13,475 nt of DNA from Candidatus Dojkabacteria bacterium. Lineage in GTDB: Bacteria; Patescibacteriota; Dojkabacteria; B142; WJKM01. The position numbers and the translations under genes were made by a program. Every line of letters starts with the position of its first letter. The first letter of the stretch is position 1. Below are positions 6,958 to 13,131 of the stretch, piece by piece. The stretch spans positions 1 to 13,475 of the forward strand of contig JAGQLH010000031.1 in NCBI GenBank assembly GCA_020429465.1, written 5' to 3'. A model generated the notes under the pieces. The model worked only from the letters and a program-made list of their open reading frames with translations. It searched no databases and was not told where the DNA came from.

Positions 6958-7686
6958 CTACTCGTACGAATTAATAAATTGCTGCTCTAACTGAGTTGCG
7001 TCAAAGATACCACGCTCTACTAAGTAGGTTGCAACTGCTTTATCTGCTCCAGTAATCACCGATATACCTACTATTATAAATAGTACTCCTAACACTTTTT
7101 TGAACCATCCATCTGGGTCTGCCGCCCACTTAAGTCGAGCTATTGCAGATTGTCCAAAAATAGCAATAATAAACATTAACAATGAGAGCCCAATTGAATA
7201 TACAATAAGATTAATAAAACCTGTTGTAAAGTCCTGCGGAAGTATTGTCGCTATAATCAAACCATATGTAGGACTGCAACTTGCAAAAACAGGCCCCAAT
7301 GCAGCTCCCATTAGTATTTTCCCACCCACCCCTTCTTTTTGTGATGATTCTTGTAATAGCTTATTTGATGAATTACTTAGTTTAAATTTATTAGCAAATC
7401 CTTCCCACGCATTAGGAAATAGGGTAATAATTCCGAAAATCAACACTATTATTCCAGAAATAAGTGACCACACCATAGGAGGCACAGCGATAAAGAATGT
7501 ACTAGCCTTCAGAATCAGAGAGAATAAAACCAAAGAGATCGCTAGAGAGACAGTGATAATCACTGGACGCCATGTATCTTTAGCATCTTGAAGTGATCCA
7601 CCTATAATTACTGGGAGTAATGGTAATACACATGGTGACAAAACAGTGAGCATACCTGCAAGAAACGATAATGGAATCAATTCCAT
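6958..7686 (-). CDS. ccdA: CcdA/DsbD-type transmembrane thiol transporter
   Basis: 242 residues with six predicted spans. CcdA moves reducing equivalents from a cytosolic thioredoxin-like donor across the membrane to extracytoplasmic thioredoxin-fold proteins. Both redox cysteines are present in their family motifs: C19 in SPCVLPLLPVIIGG (17-30) and C137 in ASCSPTYGLI (135-144), in the first and fourth spans. There is no thioredoxin or DsbD-alpha domain, so it is a stand-alone CcdA of usual length. It is the first gene of a tight run ccdA-DUF3179-glutaredoxin-VIT (gaps 30, 18 and -4). trxB lies 173 bases upstream on the same strand. The open frame on the opposite strand (7100-7591) is a mirror of these membrane spans. 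Confidence 0.93.
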   Translation of the reverse strand: MELIPLSFLAGMLTVLSPCVLPLLPVIIGGSLQDAKDTWRPVIITVSLAISLVLFSLILKASTFFIAVPPMVWSLISGIIVLIFGIITLFPNAWEGFANKFKLSNSSNKLLQESSQKEGVGGKILMGAALGPVFASCSPTYGLIIATILPQDFTTGFINLIVYSIGLSLLMFIIAIFGQSAIARLKWAADPDGWFKKVLGVLFIIVGISVITGADKAVATYLVERGIFDATQLEQQFINSYE

Positions 7687-7859
7687 AAAATATGTATCTA
7701 AAAACTAAATTATATATGAGAAAACCATTTCATTCGATCAAACCTTCCCCCTACTCCATCTTTCATACCGCTTTGTACTACAATACCATATTTCACCTTT
7801 TCAAATCCTTCTTCTACTACCACCTAGGGCACCTGCAGTGCATTCTTAATAGTATAAGA
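7687..7859 (-). other. trxB-ccdA intergenic gap, possible micro-ORF
   Basis: The 173-base gap holds no clear terminator. On the minus strand a 28-codon frame starts with GTG at 7792 (KYGIVVQSGMKDG ... MKWFSHI) and ends TAA at 7706-7708, with AAGGA ten bases before the GTG. It stays open with valine/glutamate codons upstream to a TAG next to CCTAGG. This may be chance or a remnant. A TATACT follows the trxB stop (about 7849-7854) and could be a weak -10 for ccdA. I see no BlaI-type palindrome here. Confidence 0.2.
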
Positions 7860-8774
7860 TTATGGTTGTGACGCTATCCATTGCTCTGCATCAATAGCAG
7901 CCATTGACCCCATTCCTGCTGCAGTAATTGCTTGTTGGTAATGATGATCATGTACATCACCAGCTACGAATACCCCTTCGATATTTGTTCTTGTATGATG
8001 TTGTGCATCGATAAATCCTTGGTCATCTAATGTAAGCGATTCGTTCAAAAACCCAACATTTGGAATATGTCCAATTGCTAAGAACATTCCATCCAATTCT
8101 AGATCGTGTTCTTCTTGAGTTTCGGTATTTCGCAACTGTAACTTTTCGACTACTTGATCACCATGAACTTCTTTAACTTCTGTGTTCCAGATTACTTCGA
8201 TTTTCTCATTTTTTAACGCACGTTCTTGCATTATCTTCGAAGCTCTAAAAGATTCCCTTCTGTGGATAATGTATACTTTTTTAGCAAAACGAGTGAGAAA
8301 CGTAGCTTCTTCCATTGCACTATCACCACCACCAATAATCGCTACTACCTTATCCCTATAAAATGCTCCATCACAAGTTGCACATGTTGAAACTCCTTTC
8401 CCCCAGAACTCTTGCTCACCTGGAATGTTTAACACACGAGGGGAAGAACCACTCGCAACAATGACAGATCGAGCCTGGTATTCTTTATCTCCTACCCATA
8501 CTTTTTTGGGGTTTGAGGAAAAATCTACCGATGTTGCATTTCCATGTAAAATTTCTGCCCCAAATCGCTCAGCCTGCTTAACCATATTCTGCATTAACAC
8601 AGGACCCTGTATCCCTTCAGGAAATCCAGGAAAATTTTCTACTTCCGTTGTTGTCATAAGCTGACCACCATATTGATCCCCTGCTATTACCAGTGGTGCT
8701 AAATTTGCCCGAGCAGTATATATAGCTGCTGTAAGACCAGCAGGTCCAGAACCGATAATAATAATTTCTTTCAT
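7860..8774 (-). CDS. trxB: Thioredoxin reductase (NADPH)
   Basis: 304 residues, the normal length of low-molecular-weight thioredoxin reductase, a cytosolic FAD enzyme that passes NADPH electrons to thioredoxin-fold proteins. FAD site GSGPAG (8-13), GGQLMTTTEVENFPGFPEG (36-54), redox pair C131-A-T-C134-DG, NADPH-binding GGGDSAMEEATFL (148-160) with HRR (171-173), and the C-terminal FAD motif VFVAGDVHDHHYQQAITAAGMG (268-289) are all present. The promoter is strong (TTGACA at -35) and its -10 lies within an 18-base palindrome matching the one at blaI, so repression by BlaI is likely. It is probably the first gene feeding the ccdA redox cluster downstream. Confidence 0.97.
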   Translation of the reverse strand: MKEIIIIGSGPAGLTAAIYTARANLAPLVIAGDQYGGQLMTTTEVENFPGFPEGIQGPVLMQNMVKQAERFGAEILHGNATSVDFSSNPKKVWVGDKEYQARSVIVASGSSPRVLNIPGEQEFWGKGVSTCATCDGAFYRDKVVAIIGGGDSAMEEATFLTRFAKKVYIIHRRESFRASKIMQERALKNEKIEVIWNTEVKEVHGDQVVEKLQLRNTETQEEHDLELDGMFLAIGHIPNVGFLNESLTLDDQGFIDAQHHTRTNIEGVFVAGDVHDHHYQQAITAAGMGSMAAIDAEQWIASQP

Positions 8775-8805
8775 AACTATCTTGATTTAATTAAGCTAAT
8801 GAAAA

Positions 8806-8823
8806 CTACTACGAGTGTAGTAG
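8806..8823. promoter_or_regulatory. Palindromic operator (probable BlaI site) over the trxB -10
   Basis: CTACTACGAGTGTAGTAG is a perfect 7-base inverted repeat with a 4-base centre. BlaI/MecI/CopY repressors bind dyads with a TAC...GTA core, and MecI/BlaI operators contain TACTACA/TGTAGTA arms. A variant with the same arms lies before blaI at 10192-10209. A half site TACTAC (8853-8858) is also found just upstream of the -35. Position over the -10 would block RNA polymerase. Confidence 0.7.
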
Positions 8824-8843
8824 AAAACCTATAAAATTGTCAA
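8814..8843 (-). promoter_or_regulatory. trxB promoter
   Basis: Minus-strand TTGACA (8838-8843, perfect) and TACACT (8814-8819, four of six) with an 18-base spacer. Transcription would start near 8807, about 33 bases before the ATG. The -10 is inside the palindrome, so initiation and operator binding should exclude each other. Confidence 0.65.
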
Positions 8844-8878
8844 TAAAATATTACTACTTTTGAGGGATAATTACACGC

Positions 8879-9826
8879 TTATAAGGGAGTGTACAATAAC
8901 TCTCTACTCATTTGTTCCGAACTATGATCACCTGAAGTAGAACGAACAACAATGACCCCCTCTTCTCTCATCTCGCAATATCCTACCGCATTTACTTGAA
9001 GAATGCTCGACAAAAACACCGTTGTAATAACTAGTATAATTGCAAAGTATCGACCGACGGACCCTAAATTCAAATCATAATCTTGACCAATAAGTACCTT
9101 TATCCTCACACTCTGATCAGTGTAACGAGCAAACCCATTCGAAACATATTCTTCCTGCACCAGCATCTTATATAATGAATTTGCAACAACTTCTCTACCC
9201 GCTAAATCAATCGATGATTGGTCTGCGTATAATTCAGTTACTATCATGAAAGTACTACGTAGCTTCTTAACCCCTGGAATAAATTGCATACTATCTGTCA
9301 AAATTTTAACTACTTCAATAAGCAATGGGTCAAATGATTTCTGATGGATTTTTTCATGAGCAAGAATTGACTCTAATTCTTCATGAGAGAACGATTCGAG
9401 AACCTTATTAGAGATATAAATACATGGTTGAAATATTCCTCCACAAAAAGCTTCATATCTATTTGAATCAATAATTATATGCCCCTCACCCTCTTTTTTC
9501 TTGTATGCCTTTAGCTGGTGGTATGTCCTTGTATTACGAATAACCATTCCTACCATAGCTCGAATATAGAAAACCCCAGCAATCACCAATAATCCACCAA
9601 ATATACTCGTTCTAATAATTGGTTGAGATGAACAAAGTGCTACCAACTCTTCAAAATTACTAACATGAGAATTAATAAGCCATTGAAAGACTGAGGCATT
9701 TGAAGCCACCTTGTCCGCTACAACCATAATCAGCCCCGCATAGAATACAAAAAGCATCACTACCACAAAGAATAAAATGAGCTTTGCTTTATATAATCCT
9801 CCTTTACTTATTGGATTTTTCAACAT
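8879..9826 (-). CDS. BlaR1-like M56 family membrane metalloprotease lacking a sensor domain
   Basis: 315 residues. Spans at about 14-38, 72-97 and 259-280 frame a cytosolic protease domain with the zinc motif H157-E-K-I-H161 (ESILAHEKIHQ) and a downstream ELYAD (198-202) whose glutamate is the likely third ligand. M56 proteases such as BlaR1/MecR1 cleave or trigger loss of the BlaI/MecI repressor. BlaR1 is about 600 residues with a penicillin-binding C-terminal sensor; here only about 35 residues follow the last span, so beta-lactam sensing by that route is ruled out. The gene overlaps blaI by 23 bases. The start is uncertain: an AAAGGAG box is only one base before this ATG, and a stronger AAAGGAGG (9798-9805) overlaps the blaI stop but has no usable start after it. 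Confidence 0.85.
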   Translation of the reverse strand: MLKNPISKGGLYKAKLILFFVVVMLFVFYAGLIMVVADKVASNASVFQWLINSHVSNFEELVALCSSQPIIRTSIFGGLLVIAGVFYIRAMVGMVIRNTRTYHQLKAYKKKEGEGHIIIDSNRYEAFCGGIFQPCIYISNKVLESFSHEELESILAHEKIHQKSFDPLLIEVVKILTDSMQFIPGVKKLRSTFMIVTELYADQSSIDLAGREVVANSLYKMLVQEEYVSNGFARYTDQSVRIKVLIGQDYDLNLGSVGRYFAIILVITTVFLSSILQVNAVGYCEMREEGVIVVRSTSGDHSSEQMSRELLYTPL

Positions 9827-10166
9827 ACTCCTTTAATAGTTCAATATCCTTTGGTGAATTCCTTAATGTATCAACGAACTGAGCGATAGCAAGCTCCCCA
9901 TATGAAGAAACAATGTCTTGGAAGAGAAATGGAAGACTCTTCTCTGCAAGGTCTTCTTTGGACTTTTTCGCTGTATAGCAATAATAATTCCCACACTTAT
10001 AACGTTTGAGCACATCTTTCTCTACCAAACGCTTCATAACCGTCATGATTGTTGTGTACGCTAATCCACAATCAAGCTCATCCAATACTTGTGCTGGTTT
10101 AAGCGCATTATCATGACTCCAGATGATATCCATTATTCTTTGCTCTAATTCCCCGAGTAATTTCAT
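9804..10166 (-). CDS. BlaI/MecI/CopY family transcriptional repressor
   Basis: 120 residues, the usual length. The N-terminal winged helix includes LGELEQRIMDIIWSHDNALKPAQVL (4-28), the recognition helix region LAYTTIMTVMKRLVEKDVLKR (35-55) and a wing CGNYYCYTA (58-66). The C-terminal third (75-116) matches the dimerisation helices. Such proteins bind palindromic operators as dimers and are released when a partner M56 protease acts; that protease is encoded next, overlapping by 23 bases, so the pair is translationally coupled. A palindrome close to the one at trxB lies 26 bases before its ATG, fitting autoregulation. Three cysteines (33, 58, 63) leave direct metal or thiol sensing possible, as in CopY. 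The natural inducer is unknown. Confidence 0.92.
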   Translation of the reverse strand: MKLLGELEQRIMDIIWSHDNALKPAQVLDELDCGLAYTTIMTVMKRLVEKDVLKRYKCGNYYCYTAKKSKEDLAEKSLPFLFQDIVSSYGELAIAQFVDTLRNSPKDIELLKEYVEKSNK

Positions 10167-10191
10167 AGTTTGTAATTAATATATAATTATT

Positions 10192-10209
10192 CTACTACAT
10201 ATGTACGAG
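10192..10209. promoter_or_regulatory. Probable BlaI operator between blaI and the sigma-factor gene
   Basis: CTACTACATATGTACGAG has the left arm of the trxB operator exactly and the core TACATATGTA, a perfect 10-base palindrome; the outer right arm is degenerate (GTACGAG versus GTAGTAG). It overlaps a candidate minus-strand -10 (TAGAAT, 10189-10194) for blaI and ends just before a candidate -35 of the divergent sigma gene, so one repressor dimer could control both directions. Confidence 0.65.
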
Positions 10210-10238
10210 TTTAGGAAAACTAACCAGACATGTATAAT
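10210..10238 (+). promoter_or_regulatory. Candidate promoter of the sigma-factor gene
   Basis: Plus-strand TATAAT (10233-10238, perfect) with TTTAGG (10210-10215, a poor -35) 17 bases upstream. Transcription would start near 10245, giving a short leader of about 38 bases. The -35 abuts the BlaI-like operator. Confidence 0.45.
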
Positions 10239-10282
10239 TAGTCTGAAAATAATTTCGCTATCTAATCAAAATAAGCACCTAG

Positions 10283-10852
10283 ATGGATATTCAATCGGAA
10301 CTTGAGTTAGTAGAAAAAGCAAAAGAAGATATTCATGCGTTTACTGAAATTTATGACTATTATGTAGCAAAGTTACTTGGTTATTGCCTCAATAGAATGA
10401 ACGATCGGGAAGTTGCTGAAGATATAGTAAGCGAAGTATTTCTACAAGCAGTTAAGAAGATCAAACATTACGATACCTCAAAGGGGATTCGCTTTGGCTC
10501 TTGGCTCTACACTGTTACTCACAATAAACTTGTTGATTATTTTCGTAAAAATAAAAAAACTACCCGACTTGAGTACCATTCTGGGGAACTTACGGAGGAA
10601 TCGAATGTCACAAAACCACTTGAACAAGAACTCCGGAAGCAACAAATTGCATCTGTCTTACAAACACTTAAACCGAGATACCAGAAAATAATATCCTTAC
10701 GCTTTTTTTCTGAATTGAGCAATCAAGAAATTGCACAAACTATGGGTACAAATTCAAACAATGTTGCAGTACTACTACACCGTGCTTTACAATCCTTTAA
10801 AAAGAAATTCAAGAAAATGTATCCAAAAAGTGAAATCTACAACGATTTCTAA
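10283..10852 (+). CDS. RNA polymerase sigma-70 family factor (ECF-like)
   Basis: 189 residues with only the sigma2 and sigma4 regions, as in ECF factors. Sigma2 (about 20-92): FTEIYDYYVAKLLGYCLNR, the core-binding and -10 segments DREVAEDIVSEVFLQAVKKI (41-60) and FGSWLYTVTHNKLVDYFRKN (71-90). Sigma4 (about 115-175): LKPRYQKIISLRFFSELSNQEIAQ and the recognition helix NSNNVAVLLHRALQSFKKKF. It directs core polymerase to a specific promoter set. The gene after it encodes a membrane FecR-type protein, the classic location of an anti-sigma regulator, 42 bases downstream. It is divergent from blaI, sharing a regulatory gap that carries a BlaI-like palindrome. No Shine-Dalgarno box precedes the ATG. 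Confidence 0.93.
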   Translation: MDIQSELELVEKAKEDIHAFTEIYDYYVAKLLGYCLNRMNDREVAEDIVSEVFLQAVKKIKHYDTSKGIRFGSWLYTVTHNKLVDYFRKNKKTTRLEYHSGELTEESNVTKPLEQELRKQQIASVLQTLKPRYQKIISLRFFSELSNQEIAQTMGTNSNNVAVLLHRALQSFKKKFKKMYPKSEIYNDF

Positions 10853-10894
10853 CGATATATAATTACTTACCTAGTCAGATTAGAACATTCTTTA

Positions 10895-11773
10895 ATGAAA
10901 CCAGAAGATTTCTTTAAAACTAAAACAACGGAAGAAAGCATCTCGTCAACTCATGCTGATTTTATTACTTCTCTTCGACAAGATATTACTACTAGCTATC
11001 TAGATAATTCAGTTTCTACAAGATATTTCTTTCTAAACAAATCATTCTTACCTTTCCTTGTATTAATTTTTGGATTCGTAGCTATTCCTATTTCCTATAC
11101 CGTATGGAGCGATACTACTCATGAAGATGCCGTAACTCTTGGATCAGCAACAATCGTATCACACGAGGGAATGGTTCGAATAAAGGACGCACATGGCGAT
11201 TGGAAAACAGTAGACTCAACAGCAGATCTTGCAGTTGGCGATAGCATTTCAGTAGAGAATGGGTCTGCCAATATCGACTTTAATGATGGTAATTCCTCAC
11301 ATTTATCAAATAATACCGTTGTTACTATAGAAGAAATCTCAGATGATTCAGTTATTCTTAAACAAGAGGAAGGAACACTTTACAATATAATAGGCACAGA
11401 CAGACCACTTAATATTATTCTCAATGGAAGTACTGTTTCAGCACGTGACTCAATCTACGAGACAACAAAACATAATAATCAAAAATCAATCTCAGTCTAT
11501 AAAAATAGTGTTTTGATTGAAAATGAAAAACGACTTACCCTCAGAGCTGGAGAGTCACTTAATTCCAATGGAGACATAACCAAAATAGAACCCGACCCAA
11601 TAACTACACAAATAGAACTTCCTACTACCTCCCCATCAGGAATTTCACCAGAAACACACGAAGAGTCTCCGAGTGACTCACCATTAGAAGAAGTCTCATC
11701 TCCTGTTATTACTGTAACTGAGACTTACACAAAACCAAAATATCCAGAGCCTGATCCGATCCATTATGAATAA
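10895..11773 (+). CDS. One-span FecR-domain protein, probable anti-sigma factor
   Basis: 292 residues. A cytosolic N-terminus of about 48 residues (MKPEDFFKTKTTEES..., partly helical) precedes one span (about 50-70, SFLPFLVLIFGFVAIPISYTV). Outside lies a FecR-type domain (about 84-190: ATIVSHEGMVRIK, DLAVGDSISVENGSANIDFNDGN, LILKQEEGTLYN-like segment, RDSIYET) with further strands to 225 (KNSVLIEN, LTLRAGES). The C-terminus (233-292) is a proline/serine/glutamate-rich unfolded tail. In FecR and related systems the short cytosolic part binds the sigma factor and the outer domain receives the signal. The gene follows the sigma factor closely on the same strand. The anti-sigma role is inferred from order and topology; the N-terminal sequence has no zinc-binding ZAS motif. 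Confidence 0.8.
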   Translation: MKPEDFFKTKTTEESISSTHADFITSLRQDITTSYLDNSVSTRYFFLNKSFLPFLVLIFGFVAIPISYTVWSDTTHEDAVTLGSATIVSHEGMVRIKDAHGDWKTVDSTADLAVGDSISVENGSANIDFNDGNSSHLSNNTVVTIEEISDDSVILKQEEGTLYNIIGTDRPLNIILNGSTVSARDSIYETTKHNNQKSISVYKNSVLIENEKRLTLRAGESLNSNGDITKIEPDPITTQIELPTTSPSGISPETHEESPSDSPLEEVSSPVITVTETYTKPKYPEPDPIHYE

Positions 11774-11777
11774 ATAG

Positions 11778-11783
11778 TATAAT
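11778..11783 (+). promoter_or_regulatory. Possible -10 before the 50-residue ORF
   Basis: Perfect TATAAT five bases after the FecR gene stop and 31 bases before the next ATG. No convincing -35 is seen, and the region is AT-rich enough that chance is possible. Confidence 0.3.
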
Positions 11784-11813
11784 AATAGGTAATTCTCCTT
11801 TCTTTTCTAGCAT

Positions 11814-11966
11814 ATGCCAACCGAAACCCATACAATTATTGATCTTGGAATTGACATCTATACTAGACTCGGCCCAGAGGCACTTTGTGTTCTCAGTGGA
11901 AGTTTTATTTTATTTGCAGGAGCTATTTTGCACTCGATAAAATATGGTGGACCTCCCCCTGAATAA
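11814..11966 (+). CDS. Small membrane protein, 50 aa
   Basis: An ATG-to-TAA frame of 50 codons (MPTETHTIIDLGIDIYTRLG ... KYGGPPPE). Residues about 21-40 (PEALCVLSGSFILFAGAILH) form one hydrophobic span, with a polar N-terminus containing acidic residues and a short C-terminal tail ending GGPPPE. No Shine-Dalgarno box is visible, as for several genes here. It lies 40 bases after the sigma/FecR pair and 31 before the YecM-like gene, all on the plus strand, so it could be the third gene of the sigma operon or a target of it. I recognise no family. Coding is supported by the sensible membrane span and by its filling an otherwise empty gap. Confidence 0.5.
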   Translation: MPTETHTIIDLGIDIYTRLGPEALCVLSGSFILFAGAILHSIKYGGPPPE

Positions 11967-11997
11967 TATCTTTATTCATAATAAAGAATAAAATCTA

Positions 11998-12474
11998 ATG
12001 CTATATCTCGATTATCAGAAATTTCTTACTTCCTTACTCAAGAATGTTTCTGCTTTGAACATTACTATTTCAAACCTAGAGCTAGATCATATTGCATATC
12101 AAACTAGTTCATCTATTGATTACGATAAAACTAAACCCAAACTTCTACAAATAGCAGATGAAGTACATGAAGCAATAGTAGGAGGACGAAGAGTAGGCAT
12201 TTTTAAACTACACTCACCCATTCATTTCGATGGATATGTCATACCTGCTATAGAAATTATTGAACCTAAACAGGGAGAAAAACACACAACTGGTCTTCAG
12301 CATGCTGAATTCGTCATTGACGAATCATTTGAATCATTCATTGCAAAGTATCCAACAATAGATTGGGATACTTCTTCTATACATAGAGATGAATACGCAC
12401 ATTTGAAACTTCATTTCAAAGATGGTTTAACCGTAAAATTTCATCATCAGAGTATTCTTAACACAACCTCATAA
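11998..12474 (+). CDS. YecM-like (VOC-fold) protein
   Basis: 158 residues. Resembles E. coli YecM: LELDHIAYQT (28-37) for the family's ADHISLRC segment, GGRRVGIFKLHSPI (62-75) for GRPICLFKLHEPV, AIEIIEPKQGEKHTTGLQHAEFVI (84-107) for the ELPWPGEKRY...WEHIEIVL segment, and VKFHHQSI (146-153) for the C-terminal IKFHPWSI. YecM has a vicinal-oxygen-chelate-like fold with conserved His/Glu residues suggesting metal binding; H31, E86, H102 and E104 are the likely equivalents here. The substrate of YecM is unknown. The protein is about 30 residues shorter than E. coli YecM. Its stop overlaps the convergent HD-domain gene by six bases. An AT-rich stem TCTTTATT/AATAAAGA precedes the start. Confidence 0.75.
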   Translation: MLYLDYQKFLTSLLKNVSALNITISNLELDHIAYQTSSSIDYDKTKPKLLQIADEVHEAIVGGRRVGIFKLHSPIHFDGYVIPAIEIIEPKQGEKHTTGLQHAEFVIDESFESFIAKYPTIDWDTSSIHRDEYAHLKLHFKDGLTVKFHHQSILNTTS

Positions 12475-12987
12475 AGCATCACTTAAATCTGCTAGAGCGC
12501 CCTCTAAATCAGTGTACACCTGCTCTTTTCCAATAGCTGGCCTAGAGACTTCAAGGAAATAAGCAATCTTATTCCTACCAAATGATAGGTTGTTTTCTAG
12601 TGCATAGTATGGCGCATTATCTAGTAAGTCTGCAGCTTTAACTATAAGGGCATCCTTTCCATAAGACACACAACTTTCGAACACAGATTTATACCTACCT
12701 ACCCTACTTTGTATTTCTTCATTAAAACTATTCGCTTCAACAATTTCCGATACTTCATTCCCAAAAATCTCTTTTATGTCCTCAACTAGCGTATCACTAT
12801 CCTCAATCAAATCATGCAACATTCCACTTAGAACTATTTGTAATGGGTATTCTTTGTCCCAAAGATACAAACTTACTCGTATACTATGCAATATAACGGG
12901 TTTGGGGTTGTTACCTGATTGGCTAATCTGATTTACTAAAAAAGTGATTGCCTTCTCTACATCCTTACTATCAGAATAATCTTTCAT
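12469..12987 (-). CDS. HD-domain phosphohydrolase, RelA/SpoT hydrolase (MESH1)-like
   Basis: 172 residues, about the size of stand-alone MESH1-type hydrolases. Metal and catalytic residues in order: H34 (PVILHSIRVSLYLW), H58-D59 with the following E62-D63 (GMLHDLIEDSD, the HDxxED motif of SpoT hydrolase domains), and D120 in IVKAADLLDNAPYY (115-128), matching K.AD.LHN. These ligands bind Mn2+ or similar in alarmone hydrolases. No synthetase, TGS or ACT domain is present. Hydrolysis of (p)ppGpp is therefore plausible, but other nucleotides are possible for small HD proteins. It lies downstream of the tRNA-Asn gene on the same strand and converges with the YecM-like gene. TGA stop. Confidence 0.8.
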   Translation of the reverse strand: MKDYSDSKDVEKAITFLVNQISQSGNNPKPVILHSIRVSLYLWDKEYPLQIVLSGMLHDLIEDSDTLVEDIKEIFGNEVSEIVEANSFNEEIQSRVGRYKSVFESCVSYGKDALIVKAADLLDNAPYYALENNLSFGRNKIAYFLEVSRPAIGKEQVYTDLEGALADLSDAL

Positions 12988-13041
12988 AATTCATCATATT
13001 ATTTTAGGGAAATCGGGAAGACGACAGAAGAAAATACTGTA

Positions 13042-13058
13042 TGCTCCGCGAGCAGGAC
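13042..13058 (-). repeat. 17-base copy of the tRNA-Asn 3' end
   Basis: TGCTCCGCGAGCAGGAC occurs here and again at 13130-13146, where it forms the 3' T-stem and acceptor strand of the tRNA-Asn gene plus the base after the discriminator. The copy has no T-loop or anticodon arm, so it is not a second tRNA. It lies downstream of the tRNA 3' end. Such tails are typical of attachment sites, but only 88 bases separate the copies and there is no integrase gene here. It may be a remnant, or may serve as a hairpin (TGCTC/GAGCA) ending the tRNA transcript. Confidence 0.75.
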
Positions 13059-13059
13059 C

Positions 13060-13077
13060 TTCCGACCTTCGTCGGAA
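13060..13077. repeat. Hairpin TTCCGAC/GTCGGAA downstream of tRNA-Asn
   Basis: TTCCGAC and GTCGGAA flank a 4-base loop: seven perfect pairs. On the minus strand it comes 54 bases after the tRNA 3' end and is followed at once by the tRNA-tail copy and then TATTTTCTTCT. Together the two stems and T-rich tract could terminate the tRNA transcript before the HD gene. The T-run is broken, so this is tentative. Confidence 0.45.
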
Positions 13078-13131
13078 CAAGCTTCACATATCAGTGACTC
13101 TAAGGGAAATACTATGTCTCAATACCCAGTG

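Noticed and set aside
7100..7591. Long plus-strand open frame (163 codons) opposite ccdA
   Set aside because: It mirrors the ccdA membrane spans, has no ribosome site and shows no domain; ccdA in the other strand has both redox cysteines and full family motifs.
7706..7792. 28-codon GTG frame in the trxB-ccdA gap as a real gene
   Set aside because: Too short, non-ATG start with 10-base spacing and no recognisable feature; kept only as a low-confidence note on the gap.
8879..10166. A beta-lactam resistance module
   Set aside because: The M56 protein lacks the penicillin-binding sensor domain and there is no beta-lactamase or PBP gene in the window.
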